Shown: piece after piece, positions 41,195-50,161 of the stretch
Layout of the letters: each line of letters opens with the position of its first letter
Numbering within the stretch: position 1 is the first letter of the stretch
DNA from: Cutibacterium acnes
GTDB taxonomy: Bacteria; Actinomycetota; Actinomycetes; Propionibacteriales; Propionibacteriaceae
Length of the DNA stretch: 64,000 bases
Assembly (NCBI RefSeq): GCF_003030305.1
Contig: NZ_CP023676.1
Span: 868,001 to 932,000 of the forward strand
Reading direction: 5' to 3'
Position numbers and translations under genes: made by a program
Notes under the pieces: generated by a model
Seen by the model: the letters and a program-made list of their open reading frames with translations, nothing else
Told to the model about the DNA's origin: nothing
The model's database searches: none

Positions 41195-41862
41195 GCGATC
41201 GAACGCGTCTCGTGTTCGTGCGGCACGGCAGGACGGCGTTCAATGTAGAGGGTCGGCTCCAGGGCCGTCTCGACATGCCGTTGGATGAGGTGGGGCGCCG
41301 TCAGGCATTTACGGTGGCTCAAGTCATTGCCGCGATGGAACCTGACGCGATCATCGCTTCTCCGCTACAACGTGCGCGCGACACAGCTCAGGCAATCGGC
41401 GCTTGTGCTGGATTGGGCGTGCAGTTGGATGATCGACTCATCGAGATCGATGTCGGACGTTGGTCGGGACAACGGGCTGCGGACCTGCGTCGCAACGACC
41501 CTGAGTACGCAGCAGGTGTGGTCAGCCCTATCGATTACCGGCGCGCCGATGGGGAGACGGCGAGCGAGGTCGCGGATCGAATCGTTGCCGTGTGTCAGGA
41601 CGTTGTCGCGCAGTACGCCGGAGGAACGATCATCCTCGTGGCCCACGGGTTTGCGCTGCGGACCGGAATCTGCTGGCTGCTCGGCGGCGACTATGGCGCC
41701 TCACGATGCTTGGGCGGTCTTGATAACTGTTCATGGTCGATTGTTGACCACCTGCCGGAGGACGTCGTCGAGGCTAGAGGGTTCCTTTCACCATGGCGTC
41801 TCATGGCCTATAACTGTGGTGTCCCGGTGCCCGTGGACGTCGATTTTGCAAAGGGGGCATGA
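41191..41862 (+). CDS. Histidine phosphatase family protein (GpmB-like)
   Basis: A 223-residue phosphatase with LVFVRHGRTAFNVEGRLQGR at the start and IILVAHGFALRTG near the end, supplying the two catalytic histidines. It follows rsfS with a GTG overlap, an order common in Actinobacteria, where it is usually annotated as a phosphoglycerate mutase-like phosphatase. The substrate is unknown; GpmB-like or glucosyl-3-phosphoglycerate phosphatase activity is possible. Confidence 0.85.
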   Translation: MSDRTRLVFVRHGRTAFNVEGRLQGRLDMPLDEVGRRQAFTVAQVIAAMEPDAIIASPLQRARDTAQAIGACAGLGVQLDDRLIEIDVGRWSGQRAADLRRNDPEYAAGVVSPIDYRRADGETASEVADRIVAVCQDVVAQYAGGTIILVAHGFALRTGICWLLGGDYGASRCLGGLDNCSWSIVDHLPEDVVEARGFLSPWRLMAYNCGVPVPVDVDFAKGA

Positions 41863-41873
41863 TCCGCTAAAGT
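41846..41873 (+). promoter_or_regulatory. Promoter for tRNA-Ala
   Basis: TTGCAA (41846-41851), a 16-bp spacer and TAAAGT (41868-41873). Transcription would start about 50 nt before the tRNA; the -35 lies within the end of the phosphatase gene. Confidence 0.5.
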
Positions 41874-41930
41874 TCTACGAGTCGCCCGGGGACGGGAGAT
41901 ACTTGAGACTCGCTCTACGAGCGGGTTTCT

Positions 41931-42003
41931 GGGGCATTGGCGCAGTTGGTAGCGCGCTTCCATGGCATGGAAGAGGTCAGGGGTTCGAATCCCCTATGCT
42001 CCA
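41931..42003 (+). tRNA. tRNA-Ala (anticodon GGC)
   Basis: The 73-nt sequence folds into a full cloverleaf: acceptor GGGGCAT with ATGCTCC, D stem GCGC/GCGC, anticodon stem CTTCC/GGAAG around ATGGCAT, and T arm AGGGG-TTCGAAT-CCCCT. The G3-U70 wobble pair, the identity element for alanyl-tRNA synthetase, is present. CCA is not encoded. An intrinsic terminator lies 11 bp downstream, and the phage-derived region starts directly after. Confidence 0.97.
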
Positions 42004-42014
42004 CTCGTCGTGAG

Positions 42015-42058
42015 GACCGGCTGACTGGTAAAACACCTAGTCAGCTGGTCTTTTTCTT
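42015..42058 (+). terminator. Intrinsic terminator after tRNA-Ala
   Basis: GACCGGCTGACTGG and CCTAGTCAGCTGGTC pair (with G-U and one bulge) around TAAAACA, followed by TTTTTCTT. It is the only classical U-tract terminator I see in the window. Confidence 0.85.
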
Positions 42059-42227
42059 ACCCTCGGGCGATGGAGTAGGGCGGTTCTGGGGGTAGTCGGG
42101 TGGAGAGTCCGGTGATCGTAACTGGGTACGGCGCTGACTAGGGATTTCTTGTTGAGATCTAGATGAGATCGTACCGGGTACGATTACCCCAACCGGGCTC
42201 GGCAAGTGCCTGGGCATGACGAAAGCG

Positions 42228-42262
42228 CCCCCTCCCGGCAGCCAGCCAAGAAGGGGGCCACG
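42228..42262 (-). terminator. Terminator-like hairpin at the end of the phage remnant
   Basis: On the minus strand GCCCCCTT and AGGGGGC form a stem with an inner pairing of TGGCTGG/CAGCC type, followed by GCTTTCG. It is placed to end the minus-strand phage genes. Confidence 0.4.
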
Positions 42263-42415
42263 CTCAGGCGACCGTGCGGGGCACCGCAGTCGAACCTGCA
42301 CTCTCGCCGGCCCGCCGCGGCGGGCCGTCAGGAACATCCACCGACACCGGCGGTTCCCTGCCACCCTCGACACTGACCGCCGCCTCCGACACCTCACGCA
42401 CCCTCGACGAGGTGT

Positions 42416-42850
42416 GCCGGCGACCGTGAGCCTGCGCATGGGGATGGCATACCTGTGGCAGATCTGCCGGGTGAGGTGGGCGGCCTTCTCCACCGCCAGC
42501 CACACCTGTGGGGACAGCCACTGCTTAGGCGAGTAGGCGTGGCTGGGGTTGTTGAAGGAGGCCCGTGAGCCCCCGTCGGCGCAGATTTCGATGCCGATCG
42601 AGTGGCCGTTGGGCGGGGCAAGCCAGCCGATGACGTCCTCGCCCAGGTACTGGACCGTCTCGGTGGCGTCGCACACATAGTGGGCGGATCCGCTCGCCGA
42701 GATGGAGGCTAAGTAGCCGGCGGTGCCCACCGCCCGGCCCGCCCGGGAGGCGGAGGGGAATCCGACGTCAGGGCAGGTGGCGTGGATGACGACGCGTGTT
42801 GGTGGAAGGTTAGGGTCGGCCGAATGGTGCGCGGCCTGAATGAATTGCAT
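42416..42850 (-). pseudogene. Phage endolysin (N-acetylmuramoyl-L-alanine amidase), C-terminally truncated
   Basis: About 145 residues of an amidase-2 type endolysin are readable, with the zinc-site pattern RVVIHATCPDVGFPSASRAG, then GSAHYVCDATETVQYLGED, IGWLAPPNGHSIGIEICADGG and the partner region SPKQWLSPQVWLAVEKAA. This is close to what I recall of the endolysin of Cutibacterium acnes siphophages. GAGGAGAA lies before the ATG. After LTVAG the similarity stops and the frame runs into Arg-rich nonsense, so the cell-wall-binding part is lost or frameshifted. Confidence 0.8.
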
Positions 42851-42860
42851 GTCGTTCTCC

Positions 42861-43035
42861 TCAACGTGGTGTGGGTTCAGGGTTCGGTGCAGGCTGGGGT
42901 GTAGGGGCGGGCTGGCAGACCGTCGCCCCCGCCACCGCCGCCTGCGGCACCCACACCGTGAAGAGCCGGATCGGCCCACGCCAGGCCTGCATGATGCCGT
43001 GGACCACCTTGTTCCCCCGTCGTGGAACTCCCTAC
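42861..43035 (-). pseudogene. C-terminal fragment of a phage tail protein
   Basis: In a frame different from the fragment upstream, the sequence reads NKVVHGIMQAWRGPIRLFTV, then WVPQAAVAGATVCQP and a Pro-rich end (PAPTPQPAPNPEPTPR), stopping 10 bp before the endolysin ATG. In related phages the gene before the endolysin encodes a minor tail or fibre protein with a low-complexity end, so this is probably its 3' remnant. Confidence 0.45.
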
Positions 43036-43036
43036 A

Positions 43037-43525
43037 GTGGTGGTAGGCGTAGATGAGGGCCGCCACGAGGCCGGCGATAGCGGCGGCGACCGCGCCGACG
43101 GCGAGCACCACCTGGCCGACCGGGGTGGCCACCAGCCCGAGGATCGACGTGGTGAGCGAGGTCGCTATGTTGACTAGCTTGATCGCCGAGAACACCCCGG
43201 CCAGCGCTAGGGCCACCTTGAGGATCTTGGGCGCCAGGTCGGCGATCTGCCTGTGGTGATTCTTCAACCAGTCGCCGGTGCGCTTGAGCATGGGAACCAG
43301 CCGCGTGGTGGCCCATATCACCAGCTGGGTCATCAGCGGAAGCAGCTGGGCGCCGATCGTGACCTGCAGGCCCACCACCAGCCGCTCCTGGCCTACCGTC
43401 TTCGGCTCATCCGAGGCCGGCGCCACCCAGCCGAACACCTGCCGGCCGCCGGTCGGGTTGCCGTGGACGCCACGGGCCTGCCCGCCCGACCACACCGAGT
43501 GGGCCACCACATGCCGGGGCTTCAC
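43037..43525 (-). pseudogene. Chimeric phage remnant: head-tail connector joined to tape measure
   Basis: A GTG at 43525, seven bases after AGGAGG, opens a frame KPRHVVAHSVWSGGQARGVHG, then VFGWVAPASDEPKTVGQERLVV, which has the style of small head-closure/stopper proteins. At about 43360 it continues in frame as a tape-measure-like segment: LVPMLKRTGDWLKNHHRQIA, APKILKVALALAGVFSAIKL and long hydrophobic helices ending LVAALIYAYHH. The in-frame junction implies deletion of the whole tail-tube module between these two genes. Assignment is by sequence style and local order only. Confidence 0.5.
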
Positions 43526-43923
43526 AGCCCGGCCTCCTGCGCCTCGCGCAGCAGCTCCTCTCCGGGAGGCGCGCTCGCCCACTCCTGCTATCCGTACTCC
43601 GCTACGCGCCGGACCGGTCGGCGATGACGGTACGGAACAGGCCGTCCTCGGTGCGGAGAGGCGGTACACGGTTCCATGGCCGACGCCGCCCCTCGCGGAG
43701 CTCTCGCTGATCGGAGCTCATGGACCTGCCTTCCCGGACGCCTCAAGCCCACTGCGCACGAAAACGAAGTGCGCACTCCAGATAAGGGGTCGGTCTGCGG
43801 TCCGTCTCACATGACGGGCGACCGCAGCGATCAACCACCGACTGATAGACATATGCTCATCTGGCGTCTAAAATTGCGCTTGTCGAGTGTGATGGCCGAG
43901 CTCGTCGCCGGAGGGGGCAGGTC
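43526..43923. other. Gene-free stretch beside the phage remnant
   Basis: No frame here resembles a protein I can support. It probably holds the decayed start of the phage block and the promoter of the membrane-protein pseudogene; AGGGGGCAGGTC lies just before the ATG at 43924. Confidence 0.4.
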
Positions 43924-44549
43924 ATGGGAAGTGTGAGCGGGCGGCGGAAAGCTGCGTTGCTCTGGATCATGTTGACGGCGCTGATCGTCCTCGAGGCAGC
44001 GGACGTAGCGATGATGGCGATGCACGGCCAGATCCCCGGGGCGGTCATGCACGTCGTGCTGGCGATCCTCTTCGCGGTGATCATCGGCCCCGCCATCCTC
44101 CGGTTCGGCACCGATGCGGCGCTCTGGCTGATGGCGGCGAACCTGGCGCTGCTCATCATCATCGCCGTCCACGACTTCGATCACATGCGCCAGGCGATGG
44201 CATGGGGTACACGTTCACGATCCCCCTGCTGATCGTGAACTTCATCGTCTACGTGCCCGGGGCCCTCGCTTTCGTGCTGGCCTCCCGCCGCCCCGTCGCG
44301 GGAGCGATGGCCACGACGGTCGCGGGGCCGTTGATCGCCATCGCCTTCCTCAAGCTCCATTTGCTGGGTGCGTGGGTCCCTGTCTGGGGGCCGTGGAACG
44401 AGCCCTTCACGGTGCTGGGCGTAGATACCCTAAGCTGGGCGATCCTCTGGATCACCGCGGTGGTCGGCATCGTCGTCGGTCTCGTCGGCGCCTACCTGCT
44501 CGGGCGTTCGGGCGCGGAGCGCGCGGGCGCCGGAACGGCGTCGTCGTGA
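43924..44549 (+). pseudogene. Integral membrane protein, one frameshift
   Basis: Two overlapping frames join into one protein of about 208 residues with six to seven helices. The first (to about 44205) ends IIIAVHDFDHMRQAMAWG; the second begins YTFTIPLLIVNFIVYVPGAL and runs to a Gly/Ala-rich C-terminus. Loss of one base in GCATGGGGTACACG near 44200 explains the break. It lies upstream of a TetR remnant in the same direction. The family is not recognised. Confidence 0.6.
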
Positions 44550-44609
44550 CGGTCCACACGGCTTCGGAGGCGCCGAGCGACATCGAGCACCGCGAACCGC
44601 GCTTCGGTC

Positions 44610-45110
44610 GACATCAGGGCGGAGAGGACCCGTCGGTCGATCCTCGAGGCCGTCGAGTGGATCGTGCAATCGGCCGGAATCAACCGAGGTGCGCTCTACA
44701 CCCACTACTCCTCGCTCGGTGAGCTGGCCTTCGCCCTGCTCGCCGACGGCTATCGTGAGATCGCTGACGTCCACCTCGCGGCTCGGGCCGGGCGAGCGGT
44801 CGACCCGGCCACCGTGGTCGCGGAGCCCCAGCGCAGGATCGTCGACCTCTATGTCGCCCATCGGGCGCTCTTCGCCGCCGCAGAGTCCCTATCGCCCTAG
44901 TCCGCGCGTGCGCGGCGCAGGCGGTGGCTGACCTGATGGAGGAGCTGTACCGGATCGCCCCGCCCGAGGGGGTATCGACGTCCCTCGGAGCGCGGTACAC
45001 GGCGGAGGCCACGACAGGGCTCCTGCACGCTTGGGTCACAGGCGGGGTCGATGCGGAAACCTGAGCATCTCACGAACGATCTGCTGGCACTCATGCCGTG
45101 CGGTTCCCGC
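44610..45110 (+). pseudogene. TetR family regulator, internal deletion and frameshifts
   Basis: The frame gives RAERTRRSILEAVEWIVQ and then directly SAGINRGALYTHYSSLGELA, so about 15 residues covering the second helix of the HTH are missing. LADGYREIADVHLAA and VDLYVAHRALFAAAESLSP follow to a stop at 44898. A second frame continues with VRACAAQAVADLMEELYRI and TTGLLHAWVTGGVDA, and a third supplies KPEHLTNDLLALMP. At least three lesions, so non-functional. Confidence 0.7.
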
Positions 45111-45141
45111 GCGCCCCCGCGCTTGTCGCGGAGAGCCGATT

Positions 45142-45420
45142 ATGGCGGCCGCCGAGGCCGCAGGGGATTACTGCGACGCCCGATGCGTGCAGGTCCGGAT
45201 CCCGATCTCTCCGGGCGTGCACATCGAGGGGGTGCTGCGACTCCCGGCTTCGGATCCGGTCGCCTCACTCGTGGTCCACGGGGCGACGGGCACGTCTTCC
45301 CACTTCTACAGGGGCTTCGCCCAGGACTTCGGTGCGGTCACGGCCGATCCGACGCGTCGGGTGCGCCTGCCGAGGCCTCAGCAGCGGGCTGGGGTGTTCC
45401 CGACGGCGGCGCAGCTGAAG
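45142..45420 (+). pseudogene. N-terminal fragment of an alpha/beta hydrolase-like protein
   Basis: After MAAAEAAGDYCDARC comes VQVRIPISPGVHIEGVLRLP, then SLVVHGATGTSSHFYRGFAQDFGA, split here. The pattern VxHGATGxxxxFYxxFA matches a family of predicted hydrolases that read HPATGVPQRFY at this point. Similarity ends before any nucleophile elbow, and the rest has decayed. Confidence 0.45.
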
Positions 45421-45569
45421 CGCCTGACAGAGAACTCGCGGAAGCCGACGGGCCGATGGTGATGCTGCTGGGGACCACGGGGCCCGGATCGGTGAGCGCT
45501 GTGCGCTGACGGTGGCTGATGTGAATGTGGCGCGGTCTCGTCTGACGGTGCGCCGGTCGAAGTCGGGGC

Positions 45570-46631
45570 GCCCGCGTGCGGCACGGGTTCGATCCCCGCG
45601 TCGCTCACAGGCTCCTGGCCCGGTTCGGGGTCAGTGCCTCCGGCCGCGAGCAGGCGCAGGAAGTGCGATTTGCTCGACCCGTTCGAGCCGAGTACTGCGA
45701 CCCGATCACCGAAAAACGCGTCGAAATCGAATGCACGCATCAGACCCGTCACCTCCAGCGCCTCGCAGGTCACAACGCGCTACCCGGTCCGCCCACTGTG
45801 CAGCCGCATCTGAAGGCACTGCTCGCGAGGTTGCCCCAGCGGCGGCGCAGCTCGTCCAACCGCTCGAACCGCTGCTCCCGCGCACGGTGGTACGTGTCGA
45901 ACCCGCCCGGATGCGTCCACGCAGTGTTGCCCGCAACGCCGAGTTCCAGTGTAATGATCGAGGTCGCCGTCTGGGCCAGCAGCTCACGGTCGTGACTCAC
46001 GTATAGCACGCCCTTGTCCGTCGCGCGCAACTGCTCTTCCAACCAGCGCTTGCCTGGCACGTCCAGGGAGTTGTCCGGCTCATCCAACAGCAGCAGATCA
46101 TCTGGGCCACGCAGCAGCGCCTCCAGCGCGAGCCCGCTTTTGCTCACCACTCGACAACGTCGACAACGACCGGTGGCGACACCGCTCGAAGGGCACCCCG
46201 AGAGCGGCGACCGTGCAGACGTCCCACAACACCTCGACGTCATAGCCGCCCACCTCGCCCCATTCAGAGATTGCTGAGGCGTAGACCAGCTGTGACTGGG
46301 TGGTGCCCTTCTTGTTCATCATGGCTTCAGAGCGTGCGAGCTGTGCGGCTGCGACGCAGATCTCCGGTGGCGAGACTGACAGTAGCAGTTCCTTGACTGT
46401 CCGGCCCGTGATGAACTGACCCATCACGCCAAAGTTACCGTCGCAAGTCACTATGCCCGAGTCCGGTGACAGTTGACCCATGACGATCCGCAGCAACGTG
46501 CTCTTGCCAGCGCCGTTCGCGCCAACGACGGCTACCTGCTCACCCGTTCCGAGGCTGAACGCGACGTTACGCAGCAATGGTCGGCCGTCAGGCAGCGTGT
46601 ATGACACCGTAGCAACATCAAGATGACCCAT
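45570..46631 (-). pseudogene. ABC-F family ATPase, frameshifted and truncated
   Basis: The first ATPase domain is readable in two frames: VAVVGANGAGKSTLLRIV, then TLSSGEQKR, a shift at an extra G near 46133, and LALEALLRGPDDLLLLDEPDNSL. The second domain starts TCEALEVTGLMRAFDFDAFF with Walker A GSNGSSKSHFLRLL, but is preceded by a TAG and a deletion in the linker, and it ends before its signature motif. ABC-F proteins act on the ribosome, many protecting it from antibiotics; this copy cannot be functional. Confidence 0.75.
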
Positions 46632-47105
46632 GATTCAAAATCATCACACGTGTGATAAACGCGGGTTGGCCTGCCTGTCACCTCCATCGCCTTCATTGCG
46701 GCATGAAGGCCACTCGTGCTCTCAGCAGCCGCCCTCTCGCTTGGATCTGAGCTGGCCTGCCGCGCATCTTGCGGATCGAGGCGTAGGAGGCTGTGCGGGT
46801 TTCGCGGCGCGCGATGGCGGGGTTTGATTCCGCGTTCAGTGTGCCGAAGTCGGCGTCGTGTGCAGCAGCGTGATGACGGTGTCAAGCGGGAGGGTGCGGA
46901 TGCGGTCGGGTGGCAGGTTCGGCACTACAGCAGTAACAAGATCAATCACGACAAGTTCCTCATGAGCAGAAGTCCTGCCGTCAGAAGCCCCGGACTGGCA
47001 GGGCATCAGGAAGGTCTGCCAAGTGGGTGCGCCTTGGCCTCCGCTTGTGGTGCGGGGCATGTTTAACTGCTGAATTACCGCGCTTTTCGTTGTCGAGAGA
47101 GGTGG
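46632..47105. other. Stretch without a supported gene
   Basis: Several short frames exist, none recognisable. A minus-strand frame at 46836-47060 containing APTWQTFLMPC and EELVVIDLVTAVVPN could be a relic of a transposase-like gene, but this is too weak to call. Confidence 0.3.
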
Positions 47106-47663
47106 TCAGTCCTCTAGAGCCAAAGTTCCCGTAACTCCGGGTTCCAGGAAAAATCCGGGAGCCAGACGGGAGTACATCTCGCCCGGTCCTAGTCCGATTA
47201 CATCGGTGTGCACGGCTAAACAACGGATCTGGCCGAGGATCAGCACCTCATCGCCCTCGAGCGCGACTTCGCGGTACAGCTCGCATTCGCAGTAAGCCGG
47301 GCATTCGCGCAGATGCGGGATTCCGGCTGTGGAGGACGGCACTGGCGTGAGACCACTCGCCGCGACCCGTTCGGCACGTGGAGTCCGTGCGATTGCCCCA
47401 GCGCAGCGCGTCTGCTCGACCGTGGGGAAGCTCACCGTGTAGTGGCCCGTGGTCATGATGTTGTTGTGTGTCCAATGGTGCTTGGAGCATCCCAAGCTCA
47501 GTAACGGCCCGTTGAAGCCTGCCATCTGAACCCAGCTTTTGGGTGCAAGGTCGAGTTCACCCGATGCGGAGCTTGTGAGCACGTAGACGATCTGTCCGGC
47601 AAGGGGTGAGGGATGCCACTTCCACTTGTCGAGCGGCAGGATGGCGAACGGATCAGTTTGCAC
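47106..47663 (-). CDS. Flavin reductase-like domain protein
   Basis: The 185-residue protein fits the FMN-binding split-barrel (flavin reductase-like) family: KWHPSPLAGQIVYVLTS near residue 15, APKSWVQMAGFNGPLLSLGC, HWTHNNIMTTGHYTVSFPT and a C-terminal YREVALEGDEVLILGQI. Such proteins reduce flavins or use FMN in NAD(P)H-dependent redox steps. GTG 47663 is chosen over TTG 47666 because TAACCT lies six bases before it. It is intact amid pseudogenes, which suggests it is still selected or recently acquired. Confidence 0.8.
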   Translation of the reverse strand: MQTDPFAILPLDKWKWHPSPLAGQIVYVLTSSASGELDLAPKSWVQMAGFNGPLLSLGCSKHHWTHNNIMTTGHYTVSFPTVEQTRCAGAIARTPRAERVAASGLTPVPSSTAGIPHLRECPAYCECELYREVALEGDEVLILGQIRCLAVHTDVIGLGPGEMYSRLAPGFFLEPGVTGTLALED

Positions 47664-47669
47664 CAAATC

Positions 47670-47675
47670 AGGTTA
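47670..47675 (-). promoter_or_regulatory. -10 element TAACCT, leaderless flavin reductase start
   Basis: Minus-strand TAACCT, six bases, then GTG 47663. Confidence 0.4.
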
Positions 47676-47843
47676 TCCCGCCGCGCAGTGACGTACCGCC
47701 CCGCGCCGGCGTACGGCTGCAGCCTCGCAGACGCAACCTGCCTGACCTTTTACTTGCCATCGCTCTTTGCCGCTCCACACGCCGGCGTGCGCGTTGACGT
47801 GATTAGATCTGGTCGTCGAGGGTGCTGATGTCGGGAAAGATGT

Positions 47844-48130
47844 TCATGGTTGGTTGCCTTGCTTGACGGTGATGTGGGCGTAGCCGTAGTGGCCGCCGGG
47901 GGAGTAGCCGGCGGAGTCGACGTTGCCGATGCGTTGTCCGGCGGTGACGATGCCGTCGTCGGCGGCAAGGATGGGGGTGCGGTCGGGGCGTCGTCGTCAG
48001 CGCTGGGGTGGAGTTTGGTTACTCCGGTGATGGGGTGGACGCGCATCCCGAATGCTGAGGTGGCGACCCGGGTTCCTTGGGGTAGTGGGAACACGACCCG
48101 CCCGGACGCCGGAACCGGGGGCGGCACCAA
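47844..48130 (-). pseudogene. M23 peptidase domain fragment, frameshifted
   Basis: The first frame gives FPLPQGTRVATSAFGMRVHPITGVTKLH, whose GMRVHPITG is a hallmark of M23 (lysostaphin-like) endopeptidases. Near 47995 the match moves to another frame: RTPILAADDGIVTAG, then GYSPGGHYGYAHITVKQGNQP and a stop. The N-terminal part is absent. Such domains occur in phage tails and in conjugative elements for cell-wall penetration, so this may be a relic of either. Confidence 0.65.
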
Positions 48131-48304
48131 GTCCTAACGCATGAGTCTCTTGGTACTGGGTGAAAATCAGAATCGTGTTCGAGAACGACCGAGTTCAATC
48201 CTTACCCGATACCAACTGCTCGACTGCACCAATTTGCCGGTCATGCAGCTCATCAAGCTTCACTTCCCGAGCCGCCCTGGCATCCTCTACGCTCCTCGTC
48301 TTTT

Positions 48305-48868
48305 CGTCGCGATCGCAAGAAACTCGCCACTCGTCGCGCTATTAGAGAAGCAGCCCTGACGTTGTTTGCCCGGGACGGTTTTGACAGCGTGACCGTGGAA
48401 CAGATTACCGAGGCCGCTGACGTCTCCGCCATGACTTTCTACCGACACTTCGGCAGCAAGGAAGCCGTCGTCACCAGCGTCGCCACTACTGACCAAATGG
48501 ATCATGCCATTGGTGCGCTAGATCGAATTCGTATCCCAGGCGAAATCCCAGATGTTCTCGATGATTTCTTCGCAGACGCAGCATCTTGGGAAGCGGAACT
48601 GGCCGAGCGCGTTGCCTTAGTTCGAGCTAACCAGACTTTAGTGAATGCCCTATGGCAGCGTTCCACTTCCTGGACCGATGCCATCAGCGAGGTGCTAGGG
48701 CCTGGATTGGACTCGCGAATCTACGCCCGGGTCCTGGTGGGGGCCATCACTGAGACGGTGCTCGCCTGGCCAGACTCACCAGAGTTCCCATCAAGCTTTG
48801 CGCTGCGGGAACTCATCGAAAAGACCCTGTCCAGCTTCGTGAACTACCATCAGCACCGCGGTATCTGA
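48305..48868 (+). CDS. TetR family regulator lacking a canonical start
   Basis: The regulator domain is intact from RRDRKKLATRRAIREAALTL through the HTH (FARDGFDSVTVEQITEAADV, SAMTFYRHFGSKEAVV) to a normal C-terminus. However, upstream in the same frame, back to a stop at 48161, there is no ATG, GTG or TTG before TTG 48362, which lies within the first helix. Either it has lost its start through recombination at the junction or it uses a rare codon such as CTG. Its 3' third is closely repeated at 54835-55020. Confidence 0.65.
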   Translation, partial: RRDRKKLATRRAIREAALTLFARDGFDSVTVEQITEAADVSAMTFYRHFGSKEAVVTSVATTDQMDHAIGALDRIRIPGEIPDVLDDFFADAASWEAELAERVALVRANQTLVNALWQRSTSWTDAISEVLGPGLDSRIYARVLVGAITETVLAWPDSPEFPSSFALRELIEKTLSSFVNYHQHRGI

Positions 48869-48885
48869 CCCAATCACGTCCCCGA

Positions 48886-49477
48886 TATGAGTGCCTCGTG
48901 TGTTACCCGGATCACTGAGCCAGCTTGAGTACGGGGCCCGGAACTGTGCGGTGTCCTTGAGGTTCAATGATCTCACGGCCAGGTACAAGGCCTTCAGCGC
49001 GTCGGGAAATGACCCTGCGCCCGCATGACCGTGCGGAAGCGGGTGTTCAACGACTTGATCGCGTTCGTCGAGCAGAGGATCTTGCGGATCTCGACGTCGT
49101 AATCCAGGAACGGGACGAACTCGGTCCAGGCGTTGCGCCGAAGCCGGATCATCGCCGGATAGGACCTGTCTGTCATAGACCAAGATCGGTGATCGTATCA
49201 ATGGAGGTAGCTGCGTAGACCTTCTCTAGCAGGCGGGTTATCCACGTGTTCACCTCGTCGATGACCCGCTAGTGATCTAACTGATCGTGTCCTTCGACAC
49301 CGACGTGCCATGCACCTCGGCAAAGTGCGCGGCGATCTCTCCAGTGGTCAGGCCCTTCACGAACAAGCTGAGGATCAGGTCCATGTCTGACAAGCGGCGT
49401 TGACGTTTCTTGACCAGCTGTGGCTCGAAGGTGCTGTTGTGGGAATTGCCCGAGCCACGGCCGACGAGGTCGTCCAT
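48886..49477 (-). mobile_element. IS256 family transposase relic with internal deletion
   Basis: N-terminal residues RRLSDMDLILSLFVKGLTTG and IAAHFAEVHGTSVSKDTIS are followed, in another frame, by RVIDEVNTWITRLLEKVYAA. The middle (most of the DDE core) is missing. The C-terminal part resumes as YPAMIRLRRNAWTEFVPFLDY, then EIRKILCSTNAIKSLNTRFR and, in another frame, ALKALYLAVRSLNLKD. This order matches IS256-type Mutator transposases. No terminal inverted repeats were identified. Confidence 0.8.
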
Positions 49478-49479
49478 CT

Positions 49480-49776
49480 GGTCGGATCGACACCCGCTGT
49501 CGTGTGATGGTTCGACGCATGGTCTGCGCGTCCACCTCGAACTGGCGGCCCAGTTGCACGGGCGTGCAACCGACTTGGTAGCCCCGGACGGCCTCCTTTG
49601 TTTTGTACAGAGCCCAGACTTCGCTGGCGCACGGGAACGCCGCGGCGTGCGAGATGGGCTGTCGCGGTCAGGCGGTGGATGTGGAACTGTTTGCCCAGCC
49701 TGCGTAGCGTCTCGCCGGCCTCGTAGGCAGCGACCAGCTCGACGATTTCGGCGGCGGTCAGAAAAGTTTGAGCCAT
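49480..49776 (-). pseudogene. HTH fragment, resolvase/recombinase C-terminal type
   Basis: The frame from ATG 49776 reads MAQTFLTAAEIVELVAAYEA, then LRRLGKQFHIHRLTATAHLARRGVPVRQ. After a frameshift a second repeat reads VQLGRQFEVDAQTMRRTITR, QRVSIRP. Tandem helix-turn-helix repeats of this form end many actinobacterial serine recombinases. The catalytic domain is absent. Confidence 0.55.
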
Positions 49777-50161
49777 CTCAGGTAAGCGAGCAGACTGACC
49801 CCGAGAGTCCACAACACAGGATTCCGGCGGCCACTTCGATGTCCGGTACACCTCTCGCGACCAGCGCACACACGGTTCGCGCGGCCGAGCCAGAGTCGTC
49901 ACACTCTCTGCGTAGGTCTACCGATCGATGGCGAAGCGCCGCTGATAAGCGCAAACAGCTAGCCGCGGTAGCCGAAACTAGTAAAAATAGCCGCTATCGC
50001 AAGCTATCCGGTCGGGAAGTCTCAAGGCGTAATAGGCGGGGTCTTGTAGTAGACAAACCCTCTCTTATATATCCCGACATGGGAATCATGCGATCGGAGA
50101 CAAAACTTCAGCGAACAGCCTCATCAAACGTCGATCCGACACATGCGCTACTCGGGCCAGT
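49777..50161. other. Gene-free stretch between recombinase relic and ABC permease
   Basis: No supported coding frame. The part from about 49960 to 50100 is visibly more AT-rich than its surroundings (runs such as TAGTAAAAATAGC, CTCTTATATATCCC), which suggests a different origin for this junction. Confidence 0.35.

Noticed and set aside
42041-43669. A single 542-residue protein across the phage relic
   Set aside because: Its segments match different phage genes, and the true reading of the tail C-terminus lies in another frame; the uninterrupted frame is accidental.
45583-45600. T-arm-like sequence GGGTTCGATCCCC suggesting a tRNA or att site
   Set aside because: No cloverleaf can be built around it, and on the minus strand it codes for the ABC-F relic.
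46836-47060. Minus-strand frame as a transposase end
   Set aside because: Only a few residues are suggestive and no further part of a transposase is found around it.
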